DNA of 64,000 nucleotides from Coprinellus micaceus (GCA_951394405.1 OX596334.1:868001-932000), one strand, 5' to 3'. Numbered from the stretch's first letter, positions 9,601-20,200 are shown. The notes: generated from the letters alone by a model not told the origin. Translations and numbers: made by a program.

Positions 9601-11471
9601 AGTCCCTTGCACCATTGAATGAAGTCGTTCCCCATGTATTCCCCCCCTTTATCATCACGAAGTTCCTTGACCTTTGTGCCGAGCTTTCGCTCACTCTTGG
9701 CAACAAAGTCTTTGAAGGCTTGGAATGCGTCACTCTTGTGTTTCAGGAGGGCGACCTCCTTGAACCGTGAGTGGTCATCAATGAATGTGATCCAGTATCG
9801 ATAGCCGATTGGTGTCTGTACAGCGAGGGGTCCATGGAGGTCCGAGTGAATCCGTCCAAGGAGCTCTGTTGAGCGATTCGCTGATAGCTTTGGGAATGGA
9901 TCCCGATGTTGCTTGCCTGCAATGCAGTGTTCGCAGGTGTCATTGAGTTCCGTGCCCTCCTTCACCAGGATGCCAGTGGCCAAGTCTTGGCGCATAAGCG
10001 TCTCCAGACGGTCCTTCCCAATGTGCCCTAACCTCTGATGTAATAGTTCCTTCTCGATCTTGGAGATGTAGGCTGCCTCCGTTTCCGTGTTTTCGAGCGT
10101 TGTCCCATTGAGAGAGCCAACAGTTCCGTCGATGGTAGCTGTTAGGAGTAGCTCGCCTTTCTTGAAGAAGTCAAGCGAGTCTCCTTCAATTACGACGCAC
10201 ATTTTGCTCTTCTTAACAACGGAGAGGATTGAGAATAGGTTATTGCGAAGTGCGGGAACATATAGTACATCGTTGAATATCACAGTTTGGCCAACTTTTC
10301 CGTATATACGAGGCGTGAAACGTACTTCCCCCTTTCCTGTAGCCCAGACGATCTCGTTGTTGGCGAGAGACACAGCAATTTTCACCGCAACCATGTTACG
10401 GATCCACTTGCGATTGGGTGTCATATGTGAGGTTGCACCTGAGTCTGGGTTCCAGGAAGTATTAGTGGGGTTGTTACGAGCTCGACGGATAAGGGGACTT
10501 GCGATGTGGGCAACACTGGCCATCATGACGCTCTCCTCAGCAGTCGCTGCTGTAGTAGGTGTCTCCGCGATCTTGGCCTTCTGGGAGTTCTGGACGCGGC
10601 AGTCCTTGTCCTCATGCGTGTTCTGCCAACCGTGGACCTTGCACCTGTACTTCGCCTTCTTCTTCGGGGCAGCTGTAGCTACCTGAAGAGCGGCGGACGT
10701 CCCCTCAGCAAGCTGAGTGTTGCGAGCGAGGGAGTCGGCCTTGCGAAGGTGATCGAGGACTTCAAGGGGATTGTCGTCCCCAGTGGAGATGTGGTTGAGC
10801 GTATTGCGGAGGATGGTGTCATCCTTGCCAAGACCAATGGGGATCATGCTGATTGCAAGATCGCGCGCGAGATGAGCAGCCGTGTATCCTTCCTCGAAAG
10901 CAGAGGGCGTAAGGAGTTCATGTGCTCCCCGACTGGTGGATTGAATCGTCGTTGTTGCTCCGTCCGATGTCGTTTGGGAGGAGATGGTGACGGTCTGTGT
11001 TGTCTCTGGAAGGTATTCTGCTCCTTGCGGGAGGAGCGCAGTGAGACGTGAGGCGTGTGCCATGCAACGCGATCCGAAGTCGGAGTAGGTCTCCTTCTCG
11101 AAACCCGAGGACCTCATTCGGAGTGCCATCATCTCCTGAAGGACACTGATGCGAGAGCCAGAAGTCTTGGGCTGGTAGGTTTCCAAGAGCTTCTCCCAGA
11201 TAGCAGCGATGTCGGTGACTTGGATGCCAGAGAGGACGGTCTCGAGTTGGGAGTGGTCGAGAGTAGACCGGACGTAGCCGATGAGCTTGGAGCGGCGACT
11301 GGCATAGTCGGACTTGACCTTGTCGTCGGCATTGCTCCCAGGTTTTTTCTCTTCCCCAGTGAGGATGCCGTAGGCGTTGAGGTCGAAGGCCTTGTTCTCG
11401 ACAGTGAACTTCCACTGCTGCACAGTGTAGGCCGTGAGCATGATGGGCGAGGACGTAGTGGTAGAGTCCAT
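6627..11471 (-). CDS. Copia gag-pol polyprotein, intact
   Basis: This 1614-residue frame starts at the ATG of MDSTTTSS; the frame is open 35 codons further upstream, but copy C places its gag start at the same ATG. Order: Gag (1-300, with a C-H-H-C knuckle-like KYRCKVHGW..C at 275-291); aspartic protease DSGAT (343-347); pre-integrase H-H-C-C zinc finger (HQRLGHIG..CEHC, about 478-516); integrase with D544, D606 and E643 (NGVSERLNRT); a proline-rich acidic linker (about 850-1050); reverse transcriptase with KARLVAKGYSQ, YGLKQSGRLWY and the FVDD active site; RNase H with STEAEYVS. Gag and Pol are one frame with no frameshift signal, so the Gag:Pol ratio must be set some other way. Several long antisense frames overlap it and are shadows. 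Confidence 0.96.
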   Translation of the reverse strand: MDSTTTSSPIMLTAYTVQQWKFTVENKAFDLNAYGILTGEEKKPGSNADDKVKSDYASRRSKLIGYVRSTLDHSQLETVLSGIQVTDIAAIWEKLLETYQPKTSGSRISVLQEMMALRMRSSGFEKETYSDFGSRCMAHASRLTALLPQGAEYLPETTQTVTISSQTTSDGATTTIQSTSRGAHELLTPSAFEEGYTAAHLARDLAISMIPIGLGKDDTILRNTLNHISTGDDNPLEVLDHLRKADSLARNTQLAEGTSAALQVATAAPKKKAKYRCKVHGWQNTHEDKDCRVQNSQKAKIAETPTTAATAEESVMMASVAHIASPLIRRARNNPTNTSWNPDSGATSHMTPNRKWIRNMVAVKIAVSLANNEIVWATGKGEVRFTPRIYGKVGQTVIFNDVLYVPALRNNLFSILSVVKKSKMCVVIEGDSLDFFKKGELLLTATIDGTVGSLNGTTLENTETEAAYISKIEKELLHQRLGHIGKDRLETLMRQDLATGILVKEGTELNDTCEHCIAGKQHRDPFPKLSANRSTELLGRIHSDLHGPLAVQTPIGYRYWITFIDDHSRFKEVALLKHKSDAFQAFKDFVAKSERKLGTKVKELRDDKGGEYMGNDFIQWCKGLGIARQHTVKATPQQNGVSERLNRTLTEGVIAMLNQARLPMMFWGAAVLYYTDILNATPSSTLSNTTSYEVWHKAKPDLSMHRVFGCRVYVHVSRKDRKNLQSHTEPCVFIGFEPGYKGWKCYNPVTKKITISRDVIFAEGTFPGLSTVGNEQAYTPIGIRDIWPDANLEPENPPLAPPHAPIAPPPPPHDHPDDGSDESDNDDDGDQAAPRTPERPPKTEPKTPATQQPSVHPSIPPTPTKRDPSSTPSTKQLLPIPALFPGLPAPAEDGPMFPKLPPPAPVAPPAPVAPPAPAQKRTRPPPPPPRESIPRKAKVPKAPPLVAQSSRPIRKTATTVKDYQLASGKGRRGTIPVARREGGEQVADRGGAQRNNQLPETEDEDEDEDDDEDDEPVQPIAAEDFDLDDEPVDMEDALRATSILDSLISLYHVPLEETLTLDQGMEMAFYMAQDKALGAATRRPGDAPRTHWEAFAGPDGEHWQTAAQVEIDALTTNGTWELVELPEGRKVVGSRWVFLIKRKADGTIDRYKARLVAKGYSQMPGVDYDQTWAPASRLTSIRAIFAQAAMEGHFIETIDVDNAYLNGTIEEQYEVYMEQAPGFEIKNPDAKGRRWVCRLKKGLYGLKQSGRLWYQKLASELEAIGFTQIKSDPAIYVWEMDGTRIVVPVFVDDITITSKSQEKIQWLKDSLAKVFKIKDLGPTSYLLGIKVDYDRENRVMRLSQTQYILDMLARFKMEDCYPVGTPMDPGSGATLTKYIPNKADDEMMKNVPYMNAIGALIYLMIATRPDIAYAVAKLAQYNSNPGPMHWKAVKHLFRYLKGSKDLKLTYRNNGSKMSSELFQAYSDADHAGCLDTRRSTSGFVIKMGSGAVSWSAKKQSTVADSSTEAEYVSASSAGRDIIWMRTLLKELGHDVSTPSPLMVDNQSALKVLRSPELHSRMKHIDIKMHWIRDAIKRGDITVHFLSTTDMIADIFTKPLPKPAIERHRLALGLE

Positions 11472-12045
11472 GATGGTAGGTGATAAAGAATGGGAGAGGA
11501 TAAAATGATAGGTATGAAACGATAAGTGATAGGTGATAGGTAAAGTGCCCGTGATTTTGTAGGTAAAACGGACCAATACGTAGATATCCTAAAAAGGAGT
11601 TGAAGTTTTACACTAAGATCCGCAGAGGGAACCCCGCTGTCACTTTGAGTACCGGTTACTGAAAGCGTTTGGATGGAGGGAGCGCTACCGTTGCGTCGTT
11701 TCCCCAGTCCAACCGAATCAGGCCTCTCAAAGAAGGATCGCTACTCTAATTCCGCAGACGGTAAGTGTCTTTGGACTTCCTGATAGCTTCTTTCCCATAG
11801 TGGGAACACTTGCCGTGGGGTAGAAGGTGGTAATGGAAGTTGATACGTACTCCCGAGTATCAGGAGGGGTAGTGGAATGTAAGTAGCAAAACGTAAATAG
11901 CGAAAGTGAAGATAGTAAAAATGTGAAGGGAGATAGGCTTCAGGTGGAGATATCACATGAGAAGAGGCCGTAGGCTATGGGCGATCGAGGGGCAGTGGAG
12001 CGGTTACCGCGGTGTCTGATAACGGATGGCGTGATCAGAGGAGCC
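11472..12045 (-). other. 5' leader of copia copy B
   Basis: About 575 bp lie between the primer-binding site and the gag ATG. They hold short upstream frames (one of 71 codons at 11741-11956) but nothing recognisable. Copy C has the same leader, interrupted by a MITE, which makes this copy the empty-site reference. Confidence 0.7.
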
Positions 12046-12059
12046 CGGGGCTCATAACT
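12046..12059 (-). other. Primer-binding site matching the anticodon arm of tRNA-iMet
   Basis: On the element strand AGTTATGAGCCCCG follows the LTR directly. GTTATGAGCCC is complementary to GGGCUCAUAAC, the conserved anticodon stem-loop of fungal initiator tRNA-Met, not to a tRNA 3' CCA end. This is the arrangement of Drosophila copia, which primes from a 5' half-tRNA-iMet. Copy C has the same site at 46234-46247. Confidence 0.75.
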
Positions 12060-12441
12060 TGTAGAACGATGCAAGTATGACCCACTGTAAGTGGGGAGAG
12101 TTCGATGTTAGATTGAAAGTAAATAGGGTATACAAGATACACACCTGTAAGTGGGGAGAGTTCGATGGGGACTCACCCACTTACAGTGTGGACTATATAC
12201 TGTGGAGAACAATAGATAACCTATATGCGGAACAATAGGAAAGAACAATAGACGTTCCATAAGTAGAGAACAATAGCAGTGAATGGAGATAAGGTGGAGA
12301 TAAGAGAACAATAAGTGCGAGTATAATGGGAATAATACAAGGTGGTTGTTGTTCTCTGTAGAACAATAGAAGATAAGTAAAACGTTCGAAATAGAGGTAT
12401 TCTTGTAGAGATAGAGTTGACATGAGCATTGTCTTCCAACA
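12060..12441 (-). repeat. 5' LTR of copia copy B
   Basis: The LTR is 382 bp and identical to the 3' LTR except for one base. It is followed on the plus strand by the GTCAC target duplicate at 12442-12446. Confidence 0.96.
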
Positions 12442-12446
12442 GTCAC

Positions 12447-13274
12447 ACCCTCTCACCCAAATTTGGCGCAGTCACACACTGTCACGGGTGTATCAAGGAG
12501 CCGATTCTCGAGTGCATCGTCTGATACCGTGTATCCAGGAGTGCATAGTCTGCCCACTCCCCCTAAAATATTCATGTGCATGCCAAAGGAGCAGATCGTC
12601 AGCCTCAAAAAAACCCAGAGCCAATCGATGATGAATTGCTGCCTGCAGAACCCGATTACCGTGGACTGTATCACGGACCGGTGTATTACTGTACACAAAC
12701 ACATGTATCCCTATTTTATTTGGGTTGGCTCAGGTATTGACTCACAGGCTTCGAGTGTTTGAATTTTATATGTGCGACATGACTGGTCAGGCAGGTCACA
12801 ATACTTAGCAGGCATGGGAATTTCATGTTTTTAATTACATAATATCAAACCTAGCAACATTGCTAGTAACTACTAACAGCATGATCCGCGAGCCAAATAA
12901 TCACATTTCCCAATAGGGAAGGTTCAACATCTTATCATGTGACATAAATTCTTTTTCATTCATGGCAGTCCTCACATTCCCACATGGGTAGCTCCCTCCC
13001 ACTCTGCATTGCACCCCTTGCCTTCAGCAGGAGCCCTGCAATGCTTTGGGGAGGGTCCTGGGCCCCTGTTCCTCTCTGCTGCTCATCATTTGCTCAGCCC
13101 AAGGGCCTCTGATTGACAGGTGTATGGTGGCAGTGACACATGCCAGGTGGGCATATTTTGAGAATGAAAATTATTTGAGTCCACTTGGCAATGTTTTCAA
13201 GACCCCACAACATAAAATTTGGTTGTCTGAACTATTCAACATATGGTGTTGATGCCAACAAGGGGCAACAAATG
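12447..13274. other. Non-coding, strongly CpG-poor DNA
   Basis: No gene is supported. A minus-strand frame at 12493-12702 is protein-like in places but has no motif. Near 12668 lies the 35-bp match to 5815-5850. From about 12780 CpG is almost absent over some 480 bases, in contrast with the CpG-rich coding DNA of copia and the NACHT exon. Confidence 0.5.
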
Positions 13275-13277
13275 ATG

Positions 13278-14770
13278 CACTATGAACCACGCCCCCAGTG
13301 AAATCTGCTGGGCATGCCAGGCACCTCCCAGTCAATCACGCTGGGATCTCCCTGGGATTGACTGGGCACTGACTGGAGTCAAGGCCATTCCCTGGGGTGC
13401 CGTGTCCAGTGAGCTCTCAATCACAAATGGTGGGAAAATGTCGCTTTTGCCTGGGGTCGAAAACCCCTGGTGGGCCATGACCCAGTCAACTCCCAGTCAA
13501 TTCCCAGTCAGATCCCAGGCATCTCTGCTGGGGGTATGCTGAGGTTGCTCTCCTACCCCCGCCTCACTGCTGGATTGGATTGCTTTGATCACTATGCTGG
13601 CTATTTGCAAATGGTGTGTATTGGAAGCCCTCTATGTAGTGTGCAATGCATAAAATACAACTGTAGACAGTGTGTATATATGTATGTACCCAGAGTGAAT
13701 GCAGGAAGAACACAGAAGCCAAAGACAACCACTCGAGCTATGGTGGCTGCCACCCTGTCCCTGTGAAAATGTTAGACACTGAGTTTGGGGAATAGGGGTG
13801 GTGAGGACTTACCCTGAATGTTCAACAAATGTTCTGAGCACAGAGGTGGAGGCAGTGAACTTTTCCTGCTTAACTTAAGTTTTGAGAAAACCAGCACTCA
13901 CCTCATCCTACGTGCTCATGATGCACTGGAGTAGCGTGAGTCTTATGGAGTATGCTAGCATGAGAGGTGGCAAGTGCTGTGGAGGGTTGGTCAGGGATCA
14001 GAAGTGGTATCTCAGGAGCAAGCAAGTGAGGGTGATCTGATGGGCATGAAGGAGAACAATATGCACCCGGGGTGTGAACATTTGGTTCGTGTGAGAGCCT
14101 GCCAAGTGTACATCATGGGAAATGGGCACCTGCTTCATTCAACATCCTCAGCGATCCTGGAATGTGGGTGGGTGGCAAGTGCTTGTTGAAGGGAGCGGTG
14201 ATATGCAGGGGTTGTGAGATTAAAATATCATGTAGGGTGTTTGTTGTTGACTGGAATGAGGGTATGTGGGTGATGAGGGTGTCGTGGTGGTGGAGCAGAA
14301 CAGAGAGACTCTGCAATCACCAGCCGCATCAACCACTGTAATATATACAATTGCAAGGCTGACATTCCAAACTCAGTTGCCCAAAATTTCTTAGCATGTT
14401 ATTCACTGGAGTTCCCTATAGCAGGATGAGGGAGTGCTGAGCAGCTTATACTTTGTCACAATGTTCACAGCATTTGCCTTAAGGGAGATAGTGAAATACA
14501 GGCTTTTATTTCCCTTGATGAAGTTAACTACTAACAATATTGGTGGCTGGAACACATATCCCAGTGACATGCTATTGACTGGGCTAGCCCTGGGGGCTCA
14601 CTGGGACCAAGCCTAGCAACCCCGATCACTGGGCAGCACCCCAGTGAGCCCAAAATATCCAACCCCAGTCACACCCAGTCACACCCAACCTTACCCAGGG
14701 GCACCCAGGATTTGACCAGGGACACCCAGTAAGCCCCTAGTGAATTTCACTGGGAACATGGTTCATAGTG
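13278..14770. mobile_element. Non-autonomous CACTA element I
   Basis: This 1493-bp element starts CACTATGAACCACG and ends with the inverse CATGGTTCATAGTG. The similarity of the ends extends to about 27 bp (CCCAGTGAAAT shared). A perfect 3-bp target duplication ATG lies at 13275-13277 and 14771-14773, as expected for CACTA (CMC superfamily) elements. CCCAGT/ACTGGG motifs are dense within about 270 bp of each end (six left, eight right by eye), like CACTA subterminal transposase sites. No transposase frame is present, so it depends on a Tnp2-type enzyme in trans. Confidence 0.9.
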
Positions 14771-14773
14771 ATG

Positions 14774-14907
14774 GTCTGACTATATAGGATAAGATAGTGT
14801 TATCCATAATGACCAGGGACCTGCACAGAAGACTATCTTGCCAGGAATTATGGATAATCCCTGGCAGGGTACTGAAACAGCATTATGGATAATTTTACCA
14901 GCTAGTG
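14774..14907 (-). mobile_element. Terminal fragment of an older CACTA family (III)
   Basis: Read on the minus strand from 14907, the sequence begins CACTAGCTGGTAAAATTATC and carries three ATTATCCATAAT-type motifs within 110 bp. That is a CACTA terminus with its own subterminal repeat. The body would extend leftwards but is cut off by CACTA element I, which appears to have inserted into it. The other end was not found. Confidence 0.6.
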
Positions 14908-15049
14908 GTGCTGTGATCTCCAAACTTCTGGGGCCCAAGCTCAACACACAGCAGGATATTCTTTGCTCAAGGCTGGGAATATTGGGCTCCTCAGCCCTGA
15001 GCTTACTACTGTTGTTGATTCCTGCCCCATTTCTCATTCTGTATTGCTG

Positions 15050-16628
15050 CACTATGAACCACACCCCTGGTCAAATCCCAGGCGCTTTCTGGGCATTCCG
15101 GGCGCCTCCCAGTCAATCCCACTGGGATCTCCCCGGGATTGACTGGGCATTGACTGGGTTTTAGCTGGGTGCTGACTGGGACAGACCCCATTGCCTGGGG
15201 TTCTGCCCCTGGTCAGTGCCCAGGCATAAACACCAGGAAAATGTCGCTTTTGACTGGGGGTCAAAAAGTGCTGGTGGGGGATATCCCAGTCATTCCCCAG
15301 TTAATACCCAGCCATTTCCCAGTTAGATCACAGGGATATTGACTGGGGGTACACCTAGGCATAGGCTCGCTTTTTTATTTCCCCCTGCTGTTGGGCTCCC
15401 TCCATCACACTGGATGTCCAGAGAATAATGTCATTTATTGGGCCAATGCTAATATACAAGGATGTATTAACTAAAGTACAATGGTGTTCAAGGATGTGTC
15501 CAGTGCACCCCAAGCAGTGATCCCCCCTATTTGACAGCTGCTGCATGATAAAGGGGACTAGTGAGTCCTGGGCTGGTATATCGACTGTATTAAAAATGCA
15601 CCAATCATCCAAAAACAATGCAGCTTGCACGTGTTCGGGCGTTTCTGGGCAGTGGAGGTGAAAGGTAAGAATCTGTCAGTGCTGAAGTCCTCCGATATGC
15701 TGACCATGTGCTGCAAATGGGCCACCGGGCGAGTCTCTCTAAGAATCTGGATGGGCAAGATGGTTGGTGTAATCAGGGATCAGATTCATGCACCAAATCT
15801 GCAGTTCGAGAGCTCAGGTTGAAGAGAGTGATAGGGTGGATTGTGGCAATCATGGTGGGGACGATAACACATCTCGGATATGAAAACACAGCAGAGGGCG
15901 AGACGGCTAGTGTTATGTCTCCAGTTGAGATGAGGGACTACGCTGACTCTGGTGATATGTCTCCAGTTGAGATAAGGGACTACGCTGACTCTGGTGATAT
16001 GACAGTGCCAAAGATCAAGCTGTGGTCGCCTATGGTTTCACACTGGGCAAGCACAGCGTGGTTGAGGAGAAGACATAGGCACGGACATGGTGATGACAGT
16101 GGTGGAAGAGAGAGCGATGGTGATGGCTGACAGATGCACCCAGCGATGATCCCTAGCTGCAGGCGCATGACCCACATGAAGGTGCTAACTTGTTACGTGT
16201 TACGTTTGAATGGTTGCTGCATGTGCACACAGGACCTGGAATTTCCTTCACACAATCACATTGTATACACTCTAGGCTATGCATCCCACACCGATAGGTA
16301 TAGGTTAAGAGACTGGGGCATCCTCAGGGCCAATACATTCGGTTCAACGCAGAAGTCTATATCCCAGGTTTACCCCAGTACGCACCCCAGGAAATACCCA
16401 GAGGGACAATTTCTACTGGGGATTCCCTGGGTGCACACTGGGGCCGTTCCCAGTGAGCTCGATCACTGGGAAGCACCCTGGTGAACCCAGAATATCAGAC
16501 CCCAGCTGTGCCCAGGGACACCCAACCTCTCCCAGGGACACCTGGTGTATGCCCGGGAACACCCAGGCAGAGCCCAGGGATACCCAGTGAGCCCCTGGTG
16601 GGATTGCCCAGGGGCATGGTTCATAGTG
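15050..16628. mobile_element. Non-autonomous CACTA element II
   Basis: This 1579-bp element of the same family as element I starts CACTATGAACCACACCCC and ends GGGGCATGGTTCATAGTG. A perfect 3-bp target duplication CTG lies at 15047-15049 and 16629-16631. Both ends have dense CCCAGT/ACTGGG subterminal repeats. The interior differs from element I and includes a 42-bp tandem repeat. No transposase is present. The closest candidate helper family in the window is the decayed Tnp2 gene at 59426-62290. Confidence 0.9.
15915..15998 (+). repeat. Two tandem 42-bp repeats inside CACTA II
   Basis: Units 15915-15956 and 15957-15998 differ at one base. In one frame they read MSPVEMRDYADSGD then MSPVEIRDYADSGD, within a 140-codon open frame (15708-16130) of unknown significance. 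Unit length is a multiple of three. Confidence 0.8.
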
Positions 16629-16631
16629 CTG

Positions 16632-17266
16632 TATTGCACCATTCCCTGTTGCACCTTCTCCACTCCGACTTAGCAGCCCTACAACTTGAAGCAGATGGCT
16701 CAGGGATATTTTTGGTGTGATTACCACACATGAGGGTGAATTACCATTGCCCATCCTAATGTCCTTTTACCTTGCTTGGGGGTTGGTGTACACCCTGTAC
16801 ATGAGGCACACCATACACAAAGCCCTACATGGACCCATGCATTTATCTTTGTGATCTTACTTTCCACTTGTTGTTGTCAATTGAGTACTTGTCACACATA
16901 AATTCTACCTTATCCTGTAAAGGCTGTGAAATGCAGCAGGCTCCACTATTTATTGAGTTCCTGAGCTGGGAAAATTTGGTGAACACCAGGAAAGGGAGTT
17001 TCATCAGTCCAAAGTCAACCTAGATTAGCCCCCAGATTGGAGTCGTAGTTCTGTGAACTCATATGCAATACCTATTATCTACCTGAGAATTTTGCACAAT
17101 TTCACTCTGTGCTTTGTCATCCCTGGAGCACTGCTTGACCTACAATGAATGAACAGAGGCTTGGAGAACTAGATCAAGTAGACTGGTTCATAAAGCATTG
17201 ATTACATATATAACATGGTTCATTGCACTAGAGGTGCCCATGCAGGTCCAGTGATTTTTGAACACC
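16632..17266. other. 3' intergenic DNA between CACTA II and the NACHT gene
   Basis: This CpG-poor DNA holds no supported gene. It contains the 3' flank of the minus-strand NACHT-ankyrin gene. No clear polyadenylation signal was identified. Confidence 0.5.
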
Positions 17267-20200
17267 TCATTCTGTGATACCCCTCCTTCGAAGCATATCA
17301 ACCGTCTTCTGTCGTCCACATCTCTGGGCCCATTGGAGGGCAGTTTTACCCTGTTTATCTGCAGCACCAACTTGAGCAAACATAAAAATACAAGGAGGAA
17401 AGACCTACTTCTTATGCTCAGGTCTCCATTGTGATCCAGGAGGTATTCTGCAACTTCAACCCTACCTCTCCAGCATGCATCATGAAGGGGTGTATCCCCA
17501 TCACCATCTATCCCATACATTTGAACAAAAGCAAACCCACCATAGAGATGGACACACCTTTTAGGTTCGGGTCTGCATTGAACTCCAAAAAGCATTTTGC
17601 TACCTTGATGTGCCCATTCAGAGATGCACGGTGAAGAGGAGTCCAATCCCTATCATCTGCATTGCAAAGATTAATTACCCTTGCTCTGCTGGATAGAACA
17701 CAATGGTTAAAACTCACATGTAATATTTACATCTGCCCCATGTTCCAGCAAAACACGAGCAACCTCATCCTTGCCATACTCTGCACAGACATGAAGGGCT
17801 GACCCAAGCCGTCCATCTATGACCCACCACCTTCAATCACCACCCCATTCAGCAAGACCTTCCTGGACTTACCTTGCAAGTTGGGGTCTGCACCACATGC
17901 AAGCAGTTGGTTGACCAGGTCAACATCTCCCTGAGCAGCAGCCCAGGCAAGGGGGAAGGCATAGAAGTCCCAGTTACCAGCTGAGGCAGGGTTGGTCAGC
18001 TGGACAGAGTGGGATGGCAGTAAGTTAGAGATGGGCTTACACCACTGCGATTGGGGAGCTGTGACATCATAACCAAATGTATCAGAGTGGTGGTAATTCT
18101 GAGAAATACACAAGGTACTGACCAGCAATATTTGGATCAGCCCCCTTCTCCAGCAGAAAATAGACCATTTCCTTGGCCTTGCAGTGACATGCAGCATGAA
18201 GTGCAACCCTGATGCCATCCTCCTTCCCTGAACAAATGACATTTGAAATCAACATGGTTGTTACCATTGGGAAAACTGAAGGTTTACCTTGGAACTGATT
18301 GTTGACATTGGCACCTGCATTCACAAGAGCCTGGACAAGGCTCCATTTTTTTGCACGGCAGGCAAATTCAAGGGCAGATTGACCACCTGTCAACATCAAT
18401 GTTAGCTAGGCTTAACAAAATTAACCTGCAGCTTGTGATGAAGGGCTACGCACTAAAGATAGGTTCATTCAATCTCTTTGCAACATATGCTGGCAGCTCT
18501 CCATTGGGGACACCCGCAGCAACATTGATACTCCCCTCCACTTTCAGAAGGTGTTCCTGGGCAAATCTCATTGAATATGCCTCCCACCAGGACCTATCTG
18601 AGGCTAGAGAAGCAGGTAGAAGAGAGAGACAGAGATGGTAAATTGAAGAGACACAGAAGAACCCTGAGCGATCCTTGGAGCATAAGAAGTCACGGAGCGA
18701 TGTATGCCAGAGGGTGACAGGTGAGTGGTCATCGCCTGGAACCTGCATGATTGAATGGAGATTAACAAGCACAGTTGATATGTCAAATGTGTTGATTCCG
18801 AGGAGCTCTGCAATTTGTGTAATGGATAAATGTTCCTGTGCAAGAGCAATGATGCTGATAATGGAGTGAAAATGTGGGAGATCTTGAGATGTAGAGAGGG
18901 TCTGACTGTAGAGTGTGTCGAAGTCAGGACGCATGGCGAGCAGGAGGGGGAGACGTTGCATTGGGGTGAGTTTGTCGCTGTTGTGGCAGTCAAAGAGCAG
19001 CTTAAGGAGCGTAGTCATGAAGATGTATGATCCACCAATATGTTTGACCAGCATGAGCCTGTCACTGCGGGAGGGCCACAATGCTTCACAGGCAAAGGGA
19101 AGTCCGCGCTTCTCGTCAGCTATCGCAACATCCAAAGCGGTGGAGATGTCAGCGTCTGAGGTGTGGTGAACAAGATCCAGCAGCTTGACCTGCTTTGACG
19201 AGTGGAGGCGCTGGTAGAGGTGGTTCTCGACACGGCTGGTGATGAGGAACCGGAGGGGAGTGCTCGACTTCGTGGAGAAGTATTCAAGCATATCTCGAAT
19301 GAATACGGCGATCTCGTCGCGATCTCCGCACTCGTCAACGCCATCCAGGACAATGAGGTACGTCCCACGACCGAATGAAGCCGCTACTCGATCTCGCATT
19401 CGCATGGCCTTGTTGAGCGGGTCGTATACAAGGTGTTGGAACTGGGCGCTCAATGTGGTGGTGGTGGTCGAAAGAAGCCCTGGACTCGAATCAATTGCTG
19501 CCTTGATGAACGGCGCCGTTGCTGGGATCGCAGCCGCCAGCTGACTGGCGATAGTCATGGCGAATCTCGCAGCTGCGTTCCTATCTCCGGAGCCACGGAA
19601 GAAGAAGAAGCTCGCTGCCAAGCGGCCCTGGGTGGACATGTGCTCGGCGACGACTTGGGCAATCGCTGATTTTCCGCAACCGGCATAGCCGTAGATCCAC
19701 ATGATATGCGGGCTGAAGAGGAGGTTGCTGTCGACCCAGGAGTATATCTTCCTTGTGACTTTCTCCCTCGTTCCCGGAAAGCATCTTGAGTTTGGCGGAG
19801 AGAGCGTACGGTTGCGAGTGTGAGAAGCGTCGGGGATGGGGTTCAATAGGGCGACAAGAGCTGGCAATCCAAAATTAGTGGGCTACTTGAGGGGAAGGTC
19901 GACAGGCGCACCTGAGCCCTGGACTCGGACAGTGTTGTTCACGATGTTCATCTGCTCGACAGTCCAACCATTTGCTTCTCTGAAAAGCTCTGTGGCCCCT
20001 CCTGCTACGACCTCGACCCGGATTCCTTCTCGACTTCTAGAGTCGTCTGACTCGTCCATGTCGAGCACCAGTTGCGAAGTTGAAGACGGTACTGCTGAGG
20101 GAGATGATGGTGTGAAGGAAGGCGGTGAAAGACAGGAGGAATTAGATTCCGCAACCCATTCGGTCTGACATGAGGCGGACGCGTGTTTAGCACCGCCTCT

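Larger units (their letters stand above)
6218..12441 (-). mobile_element. Complete Ty1/copia LTR retrotransposon, copy B
   Basis: This is a full-length 6224-bp element on the minus strand. It has 382-bp LTRs at 6218-6599 and 12060-12441, TG..CA ends, and a perfect 5-bp target duplication GTCAC at 6213-6217 and 12442-12446. The LTRs differ at one base (in TTCAATGGGG versus TTCGATGGGG), so insertion is recent. The internal region has a primer-binding site, an intact single gag-pol frame and a polypurine tract in canonical order (protease, integrase, RT, RNase H), which defines copia rather than gypsy. It shows no sign of disabling mutation and may be autonomous. Confidence 0.97.

Noticed and set aside
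10087..11483. Plus-strand frames of 142-199 codons over copia B gag/protease
   Set aside because: Antisense shadows of conserved coding sequence; the same shadows appear in copy C at 47779-49142.
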